A DNA stretch of 64,000 nucleotides from Floccifex porci (lineage in GTDB: Bacteria; Bacillota_I; Bacilli_A; Erysipelotrichales; Erysipelotrichaceae). Shown here one piece after another: positions 15,659 to 24,240 of this stretch. Both the position numbers and the translations under genes were made by a program. The stretch is from positions 41,353-105,352 of the forward strand of contig NZ_VUMM01000004.1 of the NCBI RefSeq assembly GCF_009696175.1. The letters are read 5' to 3'. Under the pieces are notes generated by a model that saw nothing but the letters and a program-made list of their open reading frames with translations, was not told the origin of the DNA and ran no database searches. How positions within the stretch are numbered: the stretch's first letter is position 1; each line of letters opens with the position of its first letter.

Positions 15659-16012
15659 TTAGTTGCTAAGACAAATACGAATTGCTTCTGCCTCTTTTCG
15701 ATCCTCTTTATATTGATCTGTACCAACTTGTGTTTTTTCTTTAGAGACATAAATAGCACAAATTGTTCCATCTTTCATTATTATTTTTAATCCTACAAAT
15801 AAATATGGCTCAGAAAAGATACCAGCAGGTAATGGACCATTTGGAACCACTGCTAAAAAAGGTTCCTGTTTTCCTCTTTTACTTGCTTTTTCATTCAAAA
15901 TCCATACTTTATCAATATCACAAAGATTATAAGAACCTGTTGTACCATCCAATATTGTAAAAGTATCTGAATCAAATGAAACACTTCTAAATGATTTCTT
16001 GATGTAATTCAT
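15659..16012 (-). CDS. small cytosolic protein of unrecognised family (paralogue C, orphan)
   Basis: 117 residues; AAAAGGAAA precedes ATG 16012. It shares with 254-592 and 2826-3188 the FTILDGTTGSY segment, D-I-D-K-V, the NEKASKRGKQEPF block, YLFVGLKIIMKDG and a Y-V-S motif, so it is the third family member in the window. No secreted-protein, repressor or M56 gene is next to it. A GATAACGTATC site lies 23 bp upstream of its start, close to sites A and B, suggesting control in trans by the same repressors. Function unknown. Confidence 0.75.
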   Translation of the reverse strand: MNYIKKSFRSVSFDSDTFTILDGTTGSYNLCDIDKVWILNEKASKRGKQEPFLAVVPNGPLPAGIFSEPYLFVGLKIIMKDGTICAIYVSKEKTQVGTDQYKEDRKEAEAIRICLSN

Positions 16013-16034
16013 AGTTGGTTTCCTTTTATTTTTT

Positions 16035-16045
16035 GATAACGTATC
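16035..16045. promoter_or_regulatory. palindromic operator candidate, site C
   Basis: GATAACGTATC is one base shorter than the GATAACGTTATC core of site A. As at sites A and B, a minus-strand TATAAT (16060-16055) lies about 9 bp upstream of the palindrome in the direction of transcription, and the start codon of paralogue C follows. Confidence 0.45.
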
Positions 16046-16122
16046 TTTAAAATTATTATATTATAAATACATAAAAATATAAATAGCAATAAAAAATAGT
16101 AATGCAAAATGATATGTTATGC

Positions 16123-16150
16123 TTGCAATATAAAAAGAAATTGCTATAAT
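16123..16150 (+). promoter_or_regulatory. metK promoter
   Basis: TTGCAA (16123-16128), a 16-bp spacer and TATAAT (16145-16150) lie directly ahead of the S-box aptamer. Confidence 0.7.
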
Positions 16151-16157
16151 ACATATA

Positions 16158-16256
16158 CATTATCAAGAGATGAAGTAGAGGGTTAGCTCAATGACTTCAC
16201 ACCAACCTGTCAGCAGAAAAAGTTGGCAAGGTGGTTCAACTAACATAGATAAGAAG
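16158..16256 (+). promoter_or_regulatory. SAM-I (S-box) riboswitch
   Basis: The leader follows the S-box order: TATCAAGAG opening P1, an AGAGGGTTAGCTCAATGA block for P2, CACCAACC, then AAGGTGGTTC and a closing AGATAAG. It binds S-adenosylmethionine. GATAAGAAG at the 3' side of P1 can instead pair with CTTCTTATC in the loop of the downstream terminator, the usual switch: high SAM allows termination. It controls metK. Confidence 0.88.
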
Positions 16257-16270
16257 ACATATTTCAAGTT

Positions 16271-16298
16271 ACGTGCTTCTTATCGCACGTTTTTTTTA
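16271..16298 (+). terminator. S-box regulated terminator
   Basis: ACGTGC (16271-16276) and GCACGT (16285-16290) form the stem, followed by eight T residues. The loop carries CTTCTTATC, complementary to the aptamer's P1 3' strand. Confidence 0.85.
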
Positions 16299-16317
16299 TT
16301 GTAAGGAGGTTATAAAC

Positions 16318-17418
16318 GTGAAAGATTTTATTTTTACAAGTGAAAGTATTACAGAAGGTCATCCAGATAAGGTTTGTGATAAAATTGCGGACTCAATTTT
16401 AGATGAGGCATTAAGACAAGATCCAGAAAGTAAAATGGCAGTGGAAGCGACCATTAAAGATGATTTTGTATTAATTTATGGAGAAGCCAATACAAAAGCT
16501 CATATTGACTATGAAAAAATCGCGAAAGATACGATTAAAAAAATTGGTTACACAGAAGATTATTCAGTCCTTGTAAAAGTCAATAAACAGTCTTCAGAAA
16601 TTAACAGTGCAGTCATCAATCAGGAAAATGATGAAGTAGGAGCTGGAGATCAGGGGATTATGTTTGGGTATGCCTGTAACGAAACAAAGGAATTATTGCC
16701 TGCTCCTATTTATTATGCACATCAGCTGGCTTTACAGCTGACTCGTCTGAGAAAAAATGGTAATCCATATATTAGACCAGATGGAAAGACACAGGTATCT
16801 GTAGAATATAAAGACAACAAAGTGAAACGAATTGATACCATTGTAGTTTCCACTCAACATTCGGCTTCCATTTCACAGGAAGATTTAAGAAAATTAATTA
16901 TGGAAGAAGTGATTTTACCAGTTATGGATCCAGAGTTGATCGATGAAAATACAAAATTTCTGATCAATCCTTCTGGAAGCTTTGTAGTAGGGGGTTCTTT
17001 TGGGGATTCTGGAACGACAGGAAGAAAAATTGTCTGTGATACATATGGAGGAATGGGACGTATAGGAGGAGGATGTTTCTCTTCAAAAGACCCATCAAAA
17101 GTTGATCGCAGTGCAGCTTATTATTGTCGTTACGTAGCTAAAAATGTTGTCGCAAATCATTTGGCTTCTCGCTGTGAAGTGCAGGCAGCTTATGCCATTG
17201 GTAAAAGCCACCCTGTTTCTTTATGTGTGGATACGTTTGGCACAGGTAAACAAAGTGATGAAGAATTACTGGAAATCATTAAAAGAAACTTTAATTTTGA
17301 AGTTGGAAATATCATTCGTGAACTGGATCTGAAGAAGCCAATTTATGAAAAAACTTCTTGTTATGGACACTTTGGAGATCCTCAGTTCAGCTGGGAAAAA
17401 ATAAAAGAAATGAAGTAA
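16318..17418 (+). CDS. metK: S-adenosylmethionine synthetase
   Basis: 366 residues from GTG 16318, chosen because AAGGAGG lies just upstream; an open frame further 5' runs through the terminator and is not coding. It makes SAM from methionine and ATP. Recognised motifs are FTSESITEGHPDKVCD at the start, GAGDQGIMFGYA (ATP binding) and the glycine-rich DTYGGMGRIGGG loop, ending with YGHFGDPQFSW. Slightly shorter than the usual 380-400 residues. Feedback control is through the S-box leader just upstream. Confidence 0.96.
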   Translation: MKDFIFTSESITEGHPDKVCDKIADSILDEALRQDPESKMAVEATIKDDFVLIYGEANTKAHIDYEKIAKDTIKKIGYTEDYSVLVKVNKQSSEINSAVINQENDEVGAGDQGIMFGYACNETKELLPAPIYYAHQLALQLTRLRKNGNPYIRPDGKTQVSVEYKDNKVKRIDTIVVSTQHSASISQEDLRKLIMEEVILPVMDPELIDENTKFLINPSGSFVVGGSFGDSGTTGRKIVCDTYGGMGRIGGGCFSSKDPSKVDRSAAYYCRYVAKNVVANHLASRCEVQAAYAIGKSHPVSLCVDTFGTGKQSDEELLEIIKRNFNFEVGNIIRELDLKKPIYEKTSCYGHFGDPQFSWEKIKEMK

Positions 17419-17458
17419 ATCATTTGTAGAAAATCAGGAATTCGATTATACTAACTTT

Positions 17459-18226
17459 ATGATCTGGTTAGGAATCTGGATTCCTTTTTTAGGAACCGTT
17501 TTAGGAGCATCCTGTGTATATTTATTAAAAAAGTGCAGTCCGCTTATGACAAGATGCATGAGTGGAATTGCCGGTGGTGTTATGGTAGCTGCCTCTATCT
17601 GGAGCCTGATACTGCCATCGATTGAAGAATCTGTTTATTTAGGAAAATTTTCATTTGTTCCATGTCTGATGGGATTATGGCTGGGGGTAGTTCTGCTTCT
17701 GGTTCTGGATCGTGTGATTCCTCATATGCATATAAATCAGGAAGAAGAAGGTCCGGAAAGTCATTTATCGAAAACAACCAAACTGATGCTGGCTGTTACT
17801 TTGCATAACATTCCAGAAGGGATGGCTGTAGGTGTGGTTTTTGCCGGTGTCTTATCTGGACAGGTGGAAATGTCTTTATTGTCTTCTTTTGTACTGGCTG
17901 CTGGAATTGCGATTCAGAATTTTCCAGAAGGGGCAATCCTTTCTCTTCCACTGAAAAATCTGGGAATGTCCAGATATAAAGCTTTTGCATTAGGAGCCAT
18001 TTCAGGAATTGTAGAACCCATTGCCAGTATTTTGACCATACTGTTTTCAAAATGGATTTTGGCTGGATTGCCATATTTTTTAAGTTTTGCTGCTGGGGCA
18101 ATGCTTTATGTTGTTGTAGAAGAACTGGTGCCAGAAATGTCAGAAGGGGAACATTCAAACTGGCCAACCATTTGTTTTATGATTGGTTTTACATTAATGA
18201 TGGTGCTGGATATAGCACTGGGATAA
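17459..18226 (+). CDS. ZIP-family metal transporter
   Basis: 255 residues with about eight hydrophobic segments. HNIPEGMAVGV (about residues 119-129) and QNFPEGAILSLP (about 154-165) are the paired metal-binding helices IV and V of ZIP proteins such as ZupT, which take up zinc, iron or manganese. A short histidine stretch (HMHINQEEE, about 88-96) forms the cytosolic loop. It is probably read from metK onward because only 40 bp separate them and no terminator is seen between. The metal cannot be decided from the sequence. Confidence 0.9.
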   Translation: MIWLGIWIPFLGTVLGASCVYLLKKCSPLMTRCMSGIAGGVMVAASIWSLILPSIEESVYLGKFSFVPCLMGLWLGVVLLLVLDRVIPHMHINQEEEGPESHLSKTTKLMLAVTLHNIPEGMAVGVVFAGVLSGQVEMSLLSSFVLAAGIAIQNFPEGAILSLPLKNLGMSRYKAFALGAISGIVEPIASILTILFSKWILAGLPYFLSFAAGAMLYVVVEELVPEMSEGEHSNWPTICFMIGFTLMMVLDIALG

Positions 18227-18256
18227 AAGTAGAAACCCTTGGGCGTTCTACTTTTT
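18225..18256 (+). terminator. terminator after the ZIP transporter
   Basis: AAAAGTAGAA (18225-18234) pairs with TTCTACTTTT (18246-18255), overlapping the end of the ZIP gene and followed by a short T-run. Confidence 0.65.
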
Positions 18257-18272
18257 GTTTGAGGAAAGTGAT

Positions 18273-19616
18273 ATGAAAGATGTTGATTTAATAAAAGGAA
18301 GTATATGGAAATCCATTGTATTGTTTTCAATCCCTCTATTAATTGGAAACTTGTTTCAGCAATTGTATAATACTGTGGATTCCTATGTAGTTGGAAATTA
18401 TATATCCTCTCATGCTTTGGCAGCAGTCGGACAATCCACTTCGATTATCAATATGCTGGTTGGATTGTTTATGGGATTGTCAACAGGAGCTGGGGTCATT
18501 ATCAGTCAATATTATGGAAGTGAAAATTTTAAAGAATTGAAACAGGCTATCCATACATCTTTAGCCCTTACGTTTGTATTGTGCATTGTATTTACTCTTA
18601 TTGGAATCGCAATGGCTCATCCCATTTTAGTATGGATTGGATCTCCCCAGGAAGTATTGCCGCTGGCAACGACTTATCTGCAGATTTATTTTGCCGGTGT
18701 TTCGTTTATGCTGATATATAATATGGGATCGGGTATTTTAAGAGCGCTGTCGGATTCAAAGAGTCCGTTGATTTATCTGATGTTTTCCAGTGTGGTAAAT
18801 ATTATACTGGATTTAGTATTTGTGCTTATACTGGACTTGGGAGTTGCAGGAGTTGCCATTGCGACAACCATTGCACAGTTTGTGTCCGCTATGCTTGTAC
18901 TCTATAAATTAACCCATACAGAAGAAATATATAAAGTGGAATGGAAACAGATTCGATTTTCTGCTCCTATATTATCTCGTATTGTATCCATTGGATTTCC
19001 GGCAGCTATTCAGAATGCGATCGTTTCTTTTTCCAATGTACTGGTTCAATCTTATATATCTTCCTTTGGAGCTGCAGCGGTAGCTGGATATAGTACAACG
19101 GTAAAACTGGATGGGTTTTTACAACTTCCTATTCAGAGTTTCTCAATGGCCATCACCACATTTTCTGGTCAGAATTATGGAGCCGGTCTGTATAAAAGAG
19201 TGCGCAAAGGATTGATGGTTACATTGGCTTTGTGCTGTTTTATCATAGTATCGGGTTCTTTGATCATGTATACTCATAGTGAATTCCTGGTTTCTTTATT
19301 CACAAAGGATGCCAAAGCTATACGGGCTGGAATGACAATGATATCTGTTTTTGCTCCTGCTTATGTCACATTGCCATTCTGTCATGTGATTGCCGGTTCC
19401 CTAAGAGGAATGGGACAGGCAAAAGCACCTATGGTTTCTATGATCTTCTGTTTTGTTTTTTTGAGACAGCTGTATCTCTATATCGCAACCTCTTTTCATC
19501 CATCTCTGGTGACCGTTTTTTTAGGATGGCCTTTGACATGGATCATAAATGCGATGATTATGATTATTTATTACATTAAGTATTCAAAAAAGTTGAAAAT
19601 GAAAGAGTTTGCATGA
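18273..19616 (+). CDS. MATE-family multidrug efflux transporter
   Basis: 447 residues from ATG 18273 (GAGGAAAG upstream). Twelve hydrophobic segments in two homologous halves are seen, with the family openings IPLLIGNLFQQLYNTVDSYVVG in the first half (given in part: PLLIGNLFQQLYNTVD) and FPAAIQNAIVSFSNVLVQ in the second. It exports drugs or metabolites using a Na+ or H+ gradient. It is a stand-alone gene behind a terminator. Substrate unknown. Confidence 0.93.
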   Translation: MKDVDLIKGSIWKSIVLFSIPLLIGNLFQQLYNTVDSYVVGNYISSHALAAVGQSTSIINMLVGLFMGLSTGAGVIISQYYGSENFKELKQAIHTSLALTFVLCIVFTLIGIAMAHPILVWIGSPQEVLPLATTYLQIYFAGVSFMLIYNMGSGILRALSDSKSPLIYLMFSSVVNIILDLVFVLILDLGVAGVAIATTIAQFVSAMLVLYKLTHTEEIYKVEWKQIRFSAPILSRIVSIGFPAAIQNAIVSFSNVLVQSYISSFGAAAVAGYSTTVKLDGFLQLPIQSFSMAITTFSGQNYGAGLYKRVRKGLMVTLALCCFIIVSGSLIMYTHSEFLVSLFTKDAKAIRAGMTMISVFAPAYVTLPFCHVIAGSLRGMGQAKAPMVSMIFCFVFLRQLYLYIATSFHPSLVTVFLGWPLTWIINAMIMIIYYIKYSKKLKMKEFA

Positions 19617-19666
19617 ATATAATATAGAATATGTTATAATATTTAATACGAAAAGGAATTGATAAA

Positions 19667-20584
19667 ATGAAAACTACATTAATTATTATGGCTGCTGGTA
19701 TCGGTTCACGATTTGGTGGTGGCATTAAGCAATTAACGGAAATGGGAAAACATAAAGAACTGATCATTGATTATTCAATCTATGATGCGATGGAAGCTGG
19801 GTTCAATAAAGTTGTTTTCATCATTCGAAAAGACATTGAAAAAGAATTTAAAGAAAAAATTGGAAATCGTATTGAAAAATATATTGAAGTTCAATATGTT
19901 TATCAGAGTCTTCAGGATATTCCTGAAGGATATAATGTTCCAGAAGGACGAAGTAAGCCATGGGGAACTGGACAGGCAATTTTATGCTGTAAAGACGTTG
20001 TAAAAGAACCATTTGTGATCATCAATGCGGATGATTACTATGGAAAAGAAGCGTTTGTGAAACTTCATGATTTTCTGATTTCTAATAAATCAGAATCCGA
20101 TTACTACAATATGGCAATGGCTGGATTTATTCTTAAAAATACATTGAGTGCAAATGGTACAGTAACTCGTGGTATCTGTATTGTAGATGAAAATGAATAT
20201 CTGGCAGATATTTATGAAACAAGAGGGATCAAAGCTATAAAGGATCAGATTGTATGTGATAATTCTTATGTACAACAATGGATTACTATGGATCATAAAG
20301 CCAGTATGAATATGTGGGCAGGATATCCGGATTTTATTGAATATCTGGAATATGGATTCAAAGAATTTTTAAATCATTTATCAGAATACGATCTAAACAC
20401 AAAAGAATTTTTATTACCAGAAATAGTGGGTCAATTGTTGAAAGAAAACAAGGCAAAAGTTAAAGTGTTAGAAACGCACGACAACTGGTTTGGGATTACT
20501 TATCTGGAAGATAAAGAACGTGTTCAGAATGAATTTGTTCAATTGATTGAAAAAGGGGTATATCCAGAAAAATTATGGAAATAA
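19667..20584 (+). CDS. sugar-phosphate nucleotidyltransferase family protein
   Basis: 305 residues. The N-terminus LIIMAAGIGSRFGGGIKQL is the nucleotide-binding loop of NTP-transferase proteins, and INADDYYG holds the metal-binding Asp. The signature differs from canonical GalU and RmlA in the C-terminal half. Similar stand-alone proteins are annotated as NDP-sugar or UTP-glucose-1-phosphate-like transferases. It lies between its own terminator and the MATE gene, with no glycan genes beside it, so the sugar and pathway stay open. Confidence 0.8.
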   Translation: MKTTLIIMAAGIGSRFGGGIKQLTEMGKHKELIIDYSIYDAMEAGFNKVVFIIRKDIEKEFKEKIGNRIEKYIEVQYVYQSLQDIPEGYNVPEGRSKPWGTGQAILCCKDVVKEPFVIINADDYYGKEAFVKLHDFLISNKSESDYYNMAMAGFILKNTLSANGTVTRGICIVDENEYLADIYETRGIKAIKDQIVCDNSYVQQWITMDHKASMNMWAGYPDFIEYLEYGFKEFLNHLSEYDLNTKEFLLPEIVGQLLKENKAKVKVLETHDNWFGITYLEDKERVQNEFVQLIEKGVYPEKLWK

Positions 20585-20626
20585 AAGGTCTAACGGTTAA
20601 GATTTCTTAACTGTCAGACCTTTTTT
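20583..20626. terminator. bidirectional terminator
   Basis: AAAAGGTCT (20583-20591) pairs with AGACCTTTT (20616-20624), with an inner GGTTAAG/CTTAACT helix. It serves convergent genes ending at 20584 and 20597. Confidence 0.85.
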
Positions 20627-21157
20627 ACATATATCTTTTATATCATTTCCAATATAGATCCAGCGGGCAAAAAATTCTCTTAGAATGTGTTTGATACGAT
20701 GTTCAGGATAATAGATTCCAGAATAGTCTTTAAAATACTTTTTACAGATGGCACAGGCTCTTCCAATATGAGTCTGGGAAGAAATGACCAGTACAGAAGC
20801 ATCTTTTATAATTTTATGAGTGTATTCAAAATTTTCAAATGTATTTTTTGACTGGGTTTCTAAAATATAAGGAATGGAAATTTTATCCTGTATATAGCGA
20901 TTCATTTCTATGCTTTCTACATATTGATTCTTATTGGCTCCTCCACTAATGACCATAGTTTTGTAATAGCCTTTCTGATAGGCTTTAATTGCTAAATTAC
21001 ATCGTTTAATTTGAGATGTACATAAACTTCCATCTTTTCGATTGGGACAGCCTAAAACAATGGCATAGTCGTATACTTTCTTTCGTTTGGGAATGGGTGG
21101 AAAATAAACAAAATATACAATAATGAATCCTGAGACAATCAGACTAATAACGATCAT
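20597..21157 (-). CDS. YdcF/SanA-family (DUF218) membrane-anchored protein
   Basis: 186 residues. One N-terminal membrane segment (about 2-20) is followed by a DUF218 domain: YDYAIVLGCP, then SGGANKNQYVES and TFENFEYTHKII, then LVISSQTHIGRA. Family members such as SanA and ElyC act at the envelope, in wall precursor handling or vancomycin tolerance. The start overlaps the end of tmcAL by 14 bp and carries AGGATG upstream, so the two are co-translated. Exact role unknown. Confidence 0.82.
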   Translation of the reverse strand: MIVISLIVSGFIIVYFVYFPPIPKRKKVYDYAIVLGCPNRKDGSLCTSQIKRCNLAIKAYQKGYYKTMVISGGANKNQYVESIEMNRYIQDKISIPYILETQSKNTFENFEYTHKIIKDASVLVISSQTHIGRACAICKKYFKDYSGIYYPEHRIKHILREFFARWIYIGNDIKDICKKGLTVKKS

Positions 21158-22139
21158 AAATTATCATCCTATCTTCTATATTTGAAAATGTAGTATATAA
21201 AGCTTTTGATTTTCTTTCTACTTCCTGTAAAAATAAAGGCAGATCCTTAAATCTTGTATAGATGGGTTTCTCCTTTTTTTCTTTTAAAAGACTTTGACCA
21301 ATGGAATCAAATCCTAAAACACGACAACCATAAAAGGAAGAAGGCATATCTTCTTTTCGAATCTGTAGAAGAATCATCATACAGGTTCTTTGGATCCGAG
21401 CTTTGGTATAGGTTTTAGAAATACAGGCATTTAAAAAATCGTTCCAGTTTTTATGATGACTGGCCTGAATGAAACGATATTCAATTCCTTCATTTACTAA
21501 ATGAAATTGGGCCAATGATTCAGGAGAGCTCATTTGAAGAAAATATCGCAAATAAGGATAATAGGAATTCCAATTCTGTTCCAGGTGAAAGTATTCCTGA
21601 AAATCCTGATTTGTATAATAGGCATCCAGTCTTGTTTGTGTGGCACTTTTAAATGCTTCCTCTCTTTGAATAGAAATGGGCTGAATCTTAAATTCTTTGC
21701 AATGTTGAATATATTGATAACCTAATATGTCATTTGGCTTTAAAGACAGTTTCTGATTCTGATTGATATTTTTCTTTGGATCTATGGTTTCTTTTAATGA
21801 AATGGACTGAAGAGTATTTATATCATTGGATTCAGAACCAAAACAAAGACAATCGATATCTAAGACAGATAAAGACTGAATGGCATATCTGGCAAAATAA
21901 TCAGCACTTTGACAGGCAAAACAGGCAGGCAGTTCCAGTACCAGATTGGCACCATATTTCAAAGCCAGTTTTGTTTTGTCATGGCGAGATAAAAAACTGG
22001 GCAATCCTCTTTGTGAATAAAAAGAAGATACAATGACAATTAAACAGTCGCATTGCGTGATTTCTTTTGACTTTTGGATATGATAGATATGTCCTTTATG
22101 AAAAGGATTGTATTCGGCAATAATTCCACATGTTTTCAT
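21144..22139 (-). CDS. tmcAL: tRNA(Met) cytidine acetate ligase
   Basis: 331 residues, shorter than the ~390-410 of Bacillus TmcAL (YlbM). The N-terminus CGIIAEYNPFHKGHIYHI is the nucleotidyltransferase HxGH-type motif, followed by SQRGLPSFLSRHDKTKLAL and LELPACFACQSADYFA, which are characteristic of the family. The enzyme uses acetate and ATP to acetylate the wobble cytidine of elongator tRNA-Met. The missing residues seem to come from the C-terminal half. It is divergent from yceD-rpmF, a neighbourhood known from Bacillus (ylbM-ylbN-rpmF). Confidence 0.9.
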   Translation of the reverse strand: MKTCGIIAEYNPFHKGHIYHIQKSKEITQCDCLIVIVSSFYSQRGLPSFLSRHDKTKLALKYGANLVLELPACFACQSADYFARYAIQSLSVLDIDCLCFGSESNDINTLQSISLKETIDPKKNINQNQKLSLKPNDILGYQYIQHCKEFKIQPISIQREEAFKSATQTRLDAYYTNQDFQEYFHLEQNWNSYYPYLRYFLQMSSPESLAQFHLVNEGIEYRFIQASHHKNWNDFLNACISKTYTKARIQRTCMMILLQIRKEDMPSSFYGCRVLGFDSIGQSLLKEKKEKPIYTRFKDLPLFLQEVERKSKALYTTFSNIEDRMIIYDRY

Positions 22140-22247
22140 GAGTTAATCATATCATAATTTTAAAAGTTTGAAAGATTTCAATTCAAATCATATTGACTTT
22201 AACTTTCGCTTTGTTTATAATATTCAATGCGACATGAGGTGAGGATC

Positions 22248-22769
22248 GTGAAATTTACTAAGAAAGATTTTCTAAACGCACAAAATCATACCATTACAAT
22301 TGATGAATGGATTGCGATTGAGGAAAACGATCTCCTTCATCATACTCAAGTCAAGTCCATACCGGAGGTACACGTTACTGGTACTTTACAGTTTGATGGA
22401 TCCACATTGGTATTCAGTGATCTGGATTTAAACGGAACATTAATTGTTTTAGATTCCATCACAGATGAAGACTTGGATGTGGCATTTGACACGAAGTCGC
22501 AAGAAACGTATTCATTTGTTCCTGTTAAACAAGAGGAATGCAATGAAGACATTATCGTGGTAAAAAAAGATACAATTGATATCAATCCGGAAGTGTTCCA
22601 GGCCATTCTATATGAAGCGCCTATGAGCTTAACAAGACTTCCAAGAAGTCAATATCCTAAAGGAGATGGATGGCAATTGTTATCGGATCAGGATGAAAGA
22701 AAACCATCTATTGATCCACGATGGGAAAAGTTAAATGAATTCAAACTGGATGAAGATGAAGATAACTAG
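22248..22769 (+). CDS. yceD: YceD/DUF177-family protein
   Basis: 173 residues from GTG 22248, chosen because GAGGTGAGG lies just before it; a 7-codon longer frame starts inside that site. The DUF177 core shows VTGTLQFDGSTLVFSDLDLNG (given in part: GTLQFDGSTL) and the later DLDVAFDT and DPRWEKLNEF ending. The family is tied to 50S assembly or 23S rRNA accumulation and is almost always followed by rpmF, as here (12-bp gap). The usual paired cysteines are not seen. Start and family are well supported; molecular role is uncertain. Confidence 0.87.
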   Translation: MKFTKKDFLNAQNHTITIDEWIAIEENDLLHHTQVKSIPEVHVTGTLQFDGSTLVFSDLDLNGTLIVLDSITDEDLDVAFDTKSQETYSFVPVKQEECNEDIIVVKKDTIDINPEVFQAILYEAPMSLTRLPRSQYPKGDGWQLLSDQDERKPSIDPRWEKLNEFKLDEDEDN

Positions 22770-22781
22770 GAGGTGCAAGCA

Positions 22782-22952
22782 ATGGCTGTTCAACAAAGAA
22801 GAGGATCAAAAACTCGTAAAGCGAAACGTAGAACTCACTACAAATTAAGTAAACCAGCGTTAACTCGTTGCCCTAACTGTGGTGAATATAAACTTGCTCA
22901 CAAAATGTGTGCTTGTGGTGAATACAACGGTAAACAAATTATTGCGAAATAG
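22782..22952 (+). CDS. rpmF: 50S ribosomal protein L32
   Basis: 56 residues, starting [20 protein letters not shown], fully typical of L32. CPNC and CAC keep the zinc-binding cysteine pairs (Cys-x2-Cys and Cys-x-Cys), so this is the zinc-bound form. AGGAGG precedes the start. A terminator follows directly. Confidence 0.97.
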   Translation: MAVQQRRGSKTRKAKRRTHYKLSKPALTRCPNCGEYKLAHKMCACGEYNGKQIIAK

Positions 22953-22958
22953 TTTTTG

Positions 22959-22983
22959 AAAGTAGGATAACCTACTTTTTTTT
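22959..22983 (+). terminator. terminator of yceD-rpmF
   Basis: AAAGTAGG, loop ATAA, CCTACTTT and a run of eight or more T residues. Confidence 0.9.
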
Positions 22984-22994
22984 ATGGAGGAAAT

Positions 22995-23957
22995 ATGGAA
23001 AATCGGTTATTGGGATGTATAGTGGGTGGAGCTATTGGAGATGCATTGGGATATGAAGTGGAATTCTGGCTTCAGAAAGAAATTGAAGAACAGTATGGAA
23101 TTCTGGATCGTTATATCTTACATGAAGGAAAAGCATTAATTTCTGATGATACACAAATGACTTTATTCACGATGGAGGGGCTGATTCAGGAAGGTGAAGA
23201 TATTCTGGATTCGATTTACAATGCTTATCTGGACTGGTTAAAAACACAACAGTATAAAACCATTCAAAAGGGAAGAAGTTCTTTATTGGAATTTCAGGAA
23301 CTATATTCCCAAAGAGCTCCTGGATATACTTGTTTAAGTGTATTAGAGGCCAATGAAAGAGGAAGCATTTATCGTCCCATTAATCATTCAAAAGGATGCG
23401 GAGGAATTATGAGAGTGGCTCCTATCGCCTTTTTAAAAAAGGATATTCTTTTTAAAGATCAGCTGGCAGCTCAGGTTTCCGCTTTGACTCATGGGCATCC
23501 TCTGGGATATATTCCTTCGGCTTATCATGTACATATATTATCCAGATTATTAGAAGGATATACATTAGTGGATGCAATCAAAGATGCAAATCGCGTAATT
23601 CCATCTATATTTGAGGGAAGTGAGAAACTGATCCGATTAATAGAGGATGCCATTACTTTATCCAAAAATACATTATCGGATGTAAAGAATATTTCTTTAC
23701 TGGGACAAGGATGGGTAGCTGAAGAAACATTGGCCATTGCTTTATATTGCTGTTTACGATATGAAAAGGATTTTAATAAAGCAATTGTTGCATCTGTTAA
23801 TCATGATGGAGACAGCGATTCAACGGGATTGGTCACTGGAAATATTTCAGGTTTACTGACTGGCTATGATAAAATTGAAAAACAGTGGAAAGATTCTTTG
23901 GAGTGTATGGATATTATTTGTATGGAATGTAAAAAATTTATTGAAAAATTGAAATAA
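22995..23957 (+). CDS. ADP-ribosylglycohydrolase family protein
   Basis: 320 residues. The DraG/ARH fold signature is present: GGAIGDALGYEVEFW at the start, SDDTQMT (Asp51, Asp52, Thr53) for the first metal site and HDGDSDSTG (about 267-275) for the second. Family enzymes use two Mg2+ ions to remove ADP-ribose from proteins, nucleic acids or small molecules. No ADP-ribosyltransferase gene is seen nearby. It sits alone between rpmF and a tRNA cluster with its own AGGAAAT ribosome site. Substrate unknown. Confidence 0.92.
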   Translation: MENRLLGCIVGGAIGDALGYEVEFWLQKEIEEQYGILDRYILHEGKALISDDTQMTLFTMEGLIQEGEDILDSIYNAYLDWLKTQQYKTIQKGRSSLLEFQELYSQRAPGYTCLSVLEANERGSIYRPINHSKGCGGIMRVAPIAFLKKDILFKDQLAAQVSALTHGHPLGYIPSAYHVHILSRLLEGYTLVDAIKDANRVIPSIFEGSEKLIRLIEDAITLSKNTLSDVKNISLLGQGWVAEETLAIALYCCLRYEKDFNKAIVASVNHDGDSDSTGLVTGNISGLLTGYDKIEKQWKDSLECMDIICMECKKFIEKLK

Positions 23958-23961
23958 TTGC

Positions 23962-23990
23962 TTGCATATAAAAGATGGACATGATATTAT
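23962..23990 (+). promoter_or_regulatory. promoter of the tRNA cluster
   Basis: TTGCAT (23962-23967), a 17-bp spacer and TATTAT (23985-23990) precede the first tRNA by about 40 bp. Confidence 0.6.
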
Positions 23991-24030
23991 ATGGAGGCGC
24001 TAATGAGTAGCGTTCCGATCTGAATAACTT

Positions 24031-24121
24031 GGAGAAGTACTCAAGTGGTTGAAGAGGTGCCCCTGCTAAGGGTATAGGTCGGGAAACTGGCGCGAGAGTT
24101 CAAATCTCTCCTTCTCCGCCA
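24031..24121 (+). tRNA. tRNA-Ser (GCT)
   Basis: GGAGAAG and CTTCTCC form the acceptor stem and CCA is encoded (24119-24121). Anticodon GCT lies at 24065-24067 in a CCCT-GCTAAGGG arm; a long variable arm (GGTCGGGAAACTGGC) marks a class II tRNA. Reads AGC/AGU serine codons. Confidence 0.95.
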
Positions 24122-24138
24122 TCTTTTATACAATTTAT

Positions 24139-24214
24139 GGTCCAGTGGTGTAGTGGTTAACATGCCTCCCTGTCACGGAGGAGATCGTGGGTTCGAGTCC
24201 CATCTGGACCGCCA
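24139..24214 (+). tRNA. tRNA-Asp (GTC), copy 1
   Basis: GGTCCAG/CTGGACC acceptor stem, GTC anticodon in CTCCCTGTCACGGAG, GGTTCGAGTCC T-arm and encoded CCA. Identical to the gene at 24241. Confidence 0.96.
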
Positions 24215-24240
24215 TTCGTATAAAAGATTTAATTAATTAT

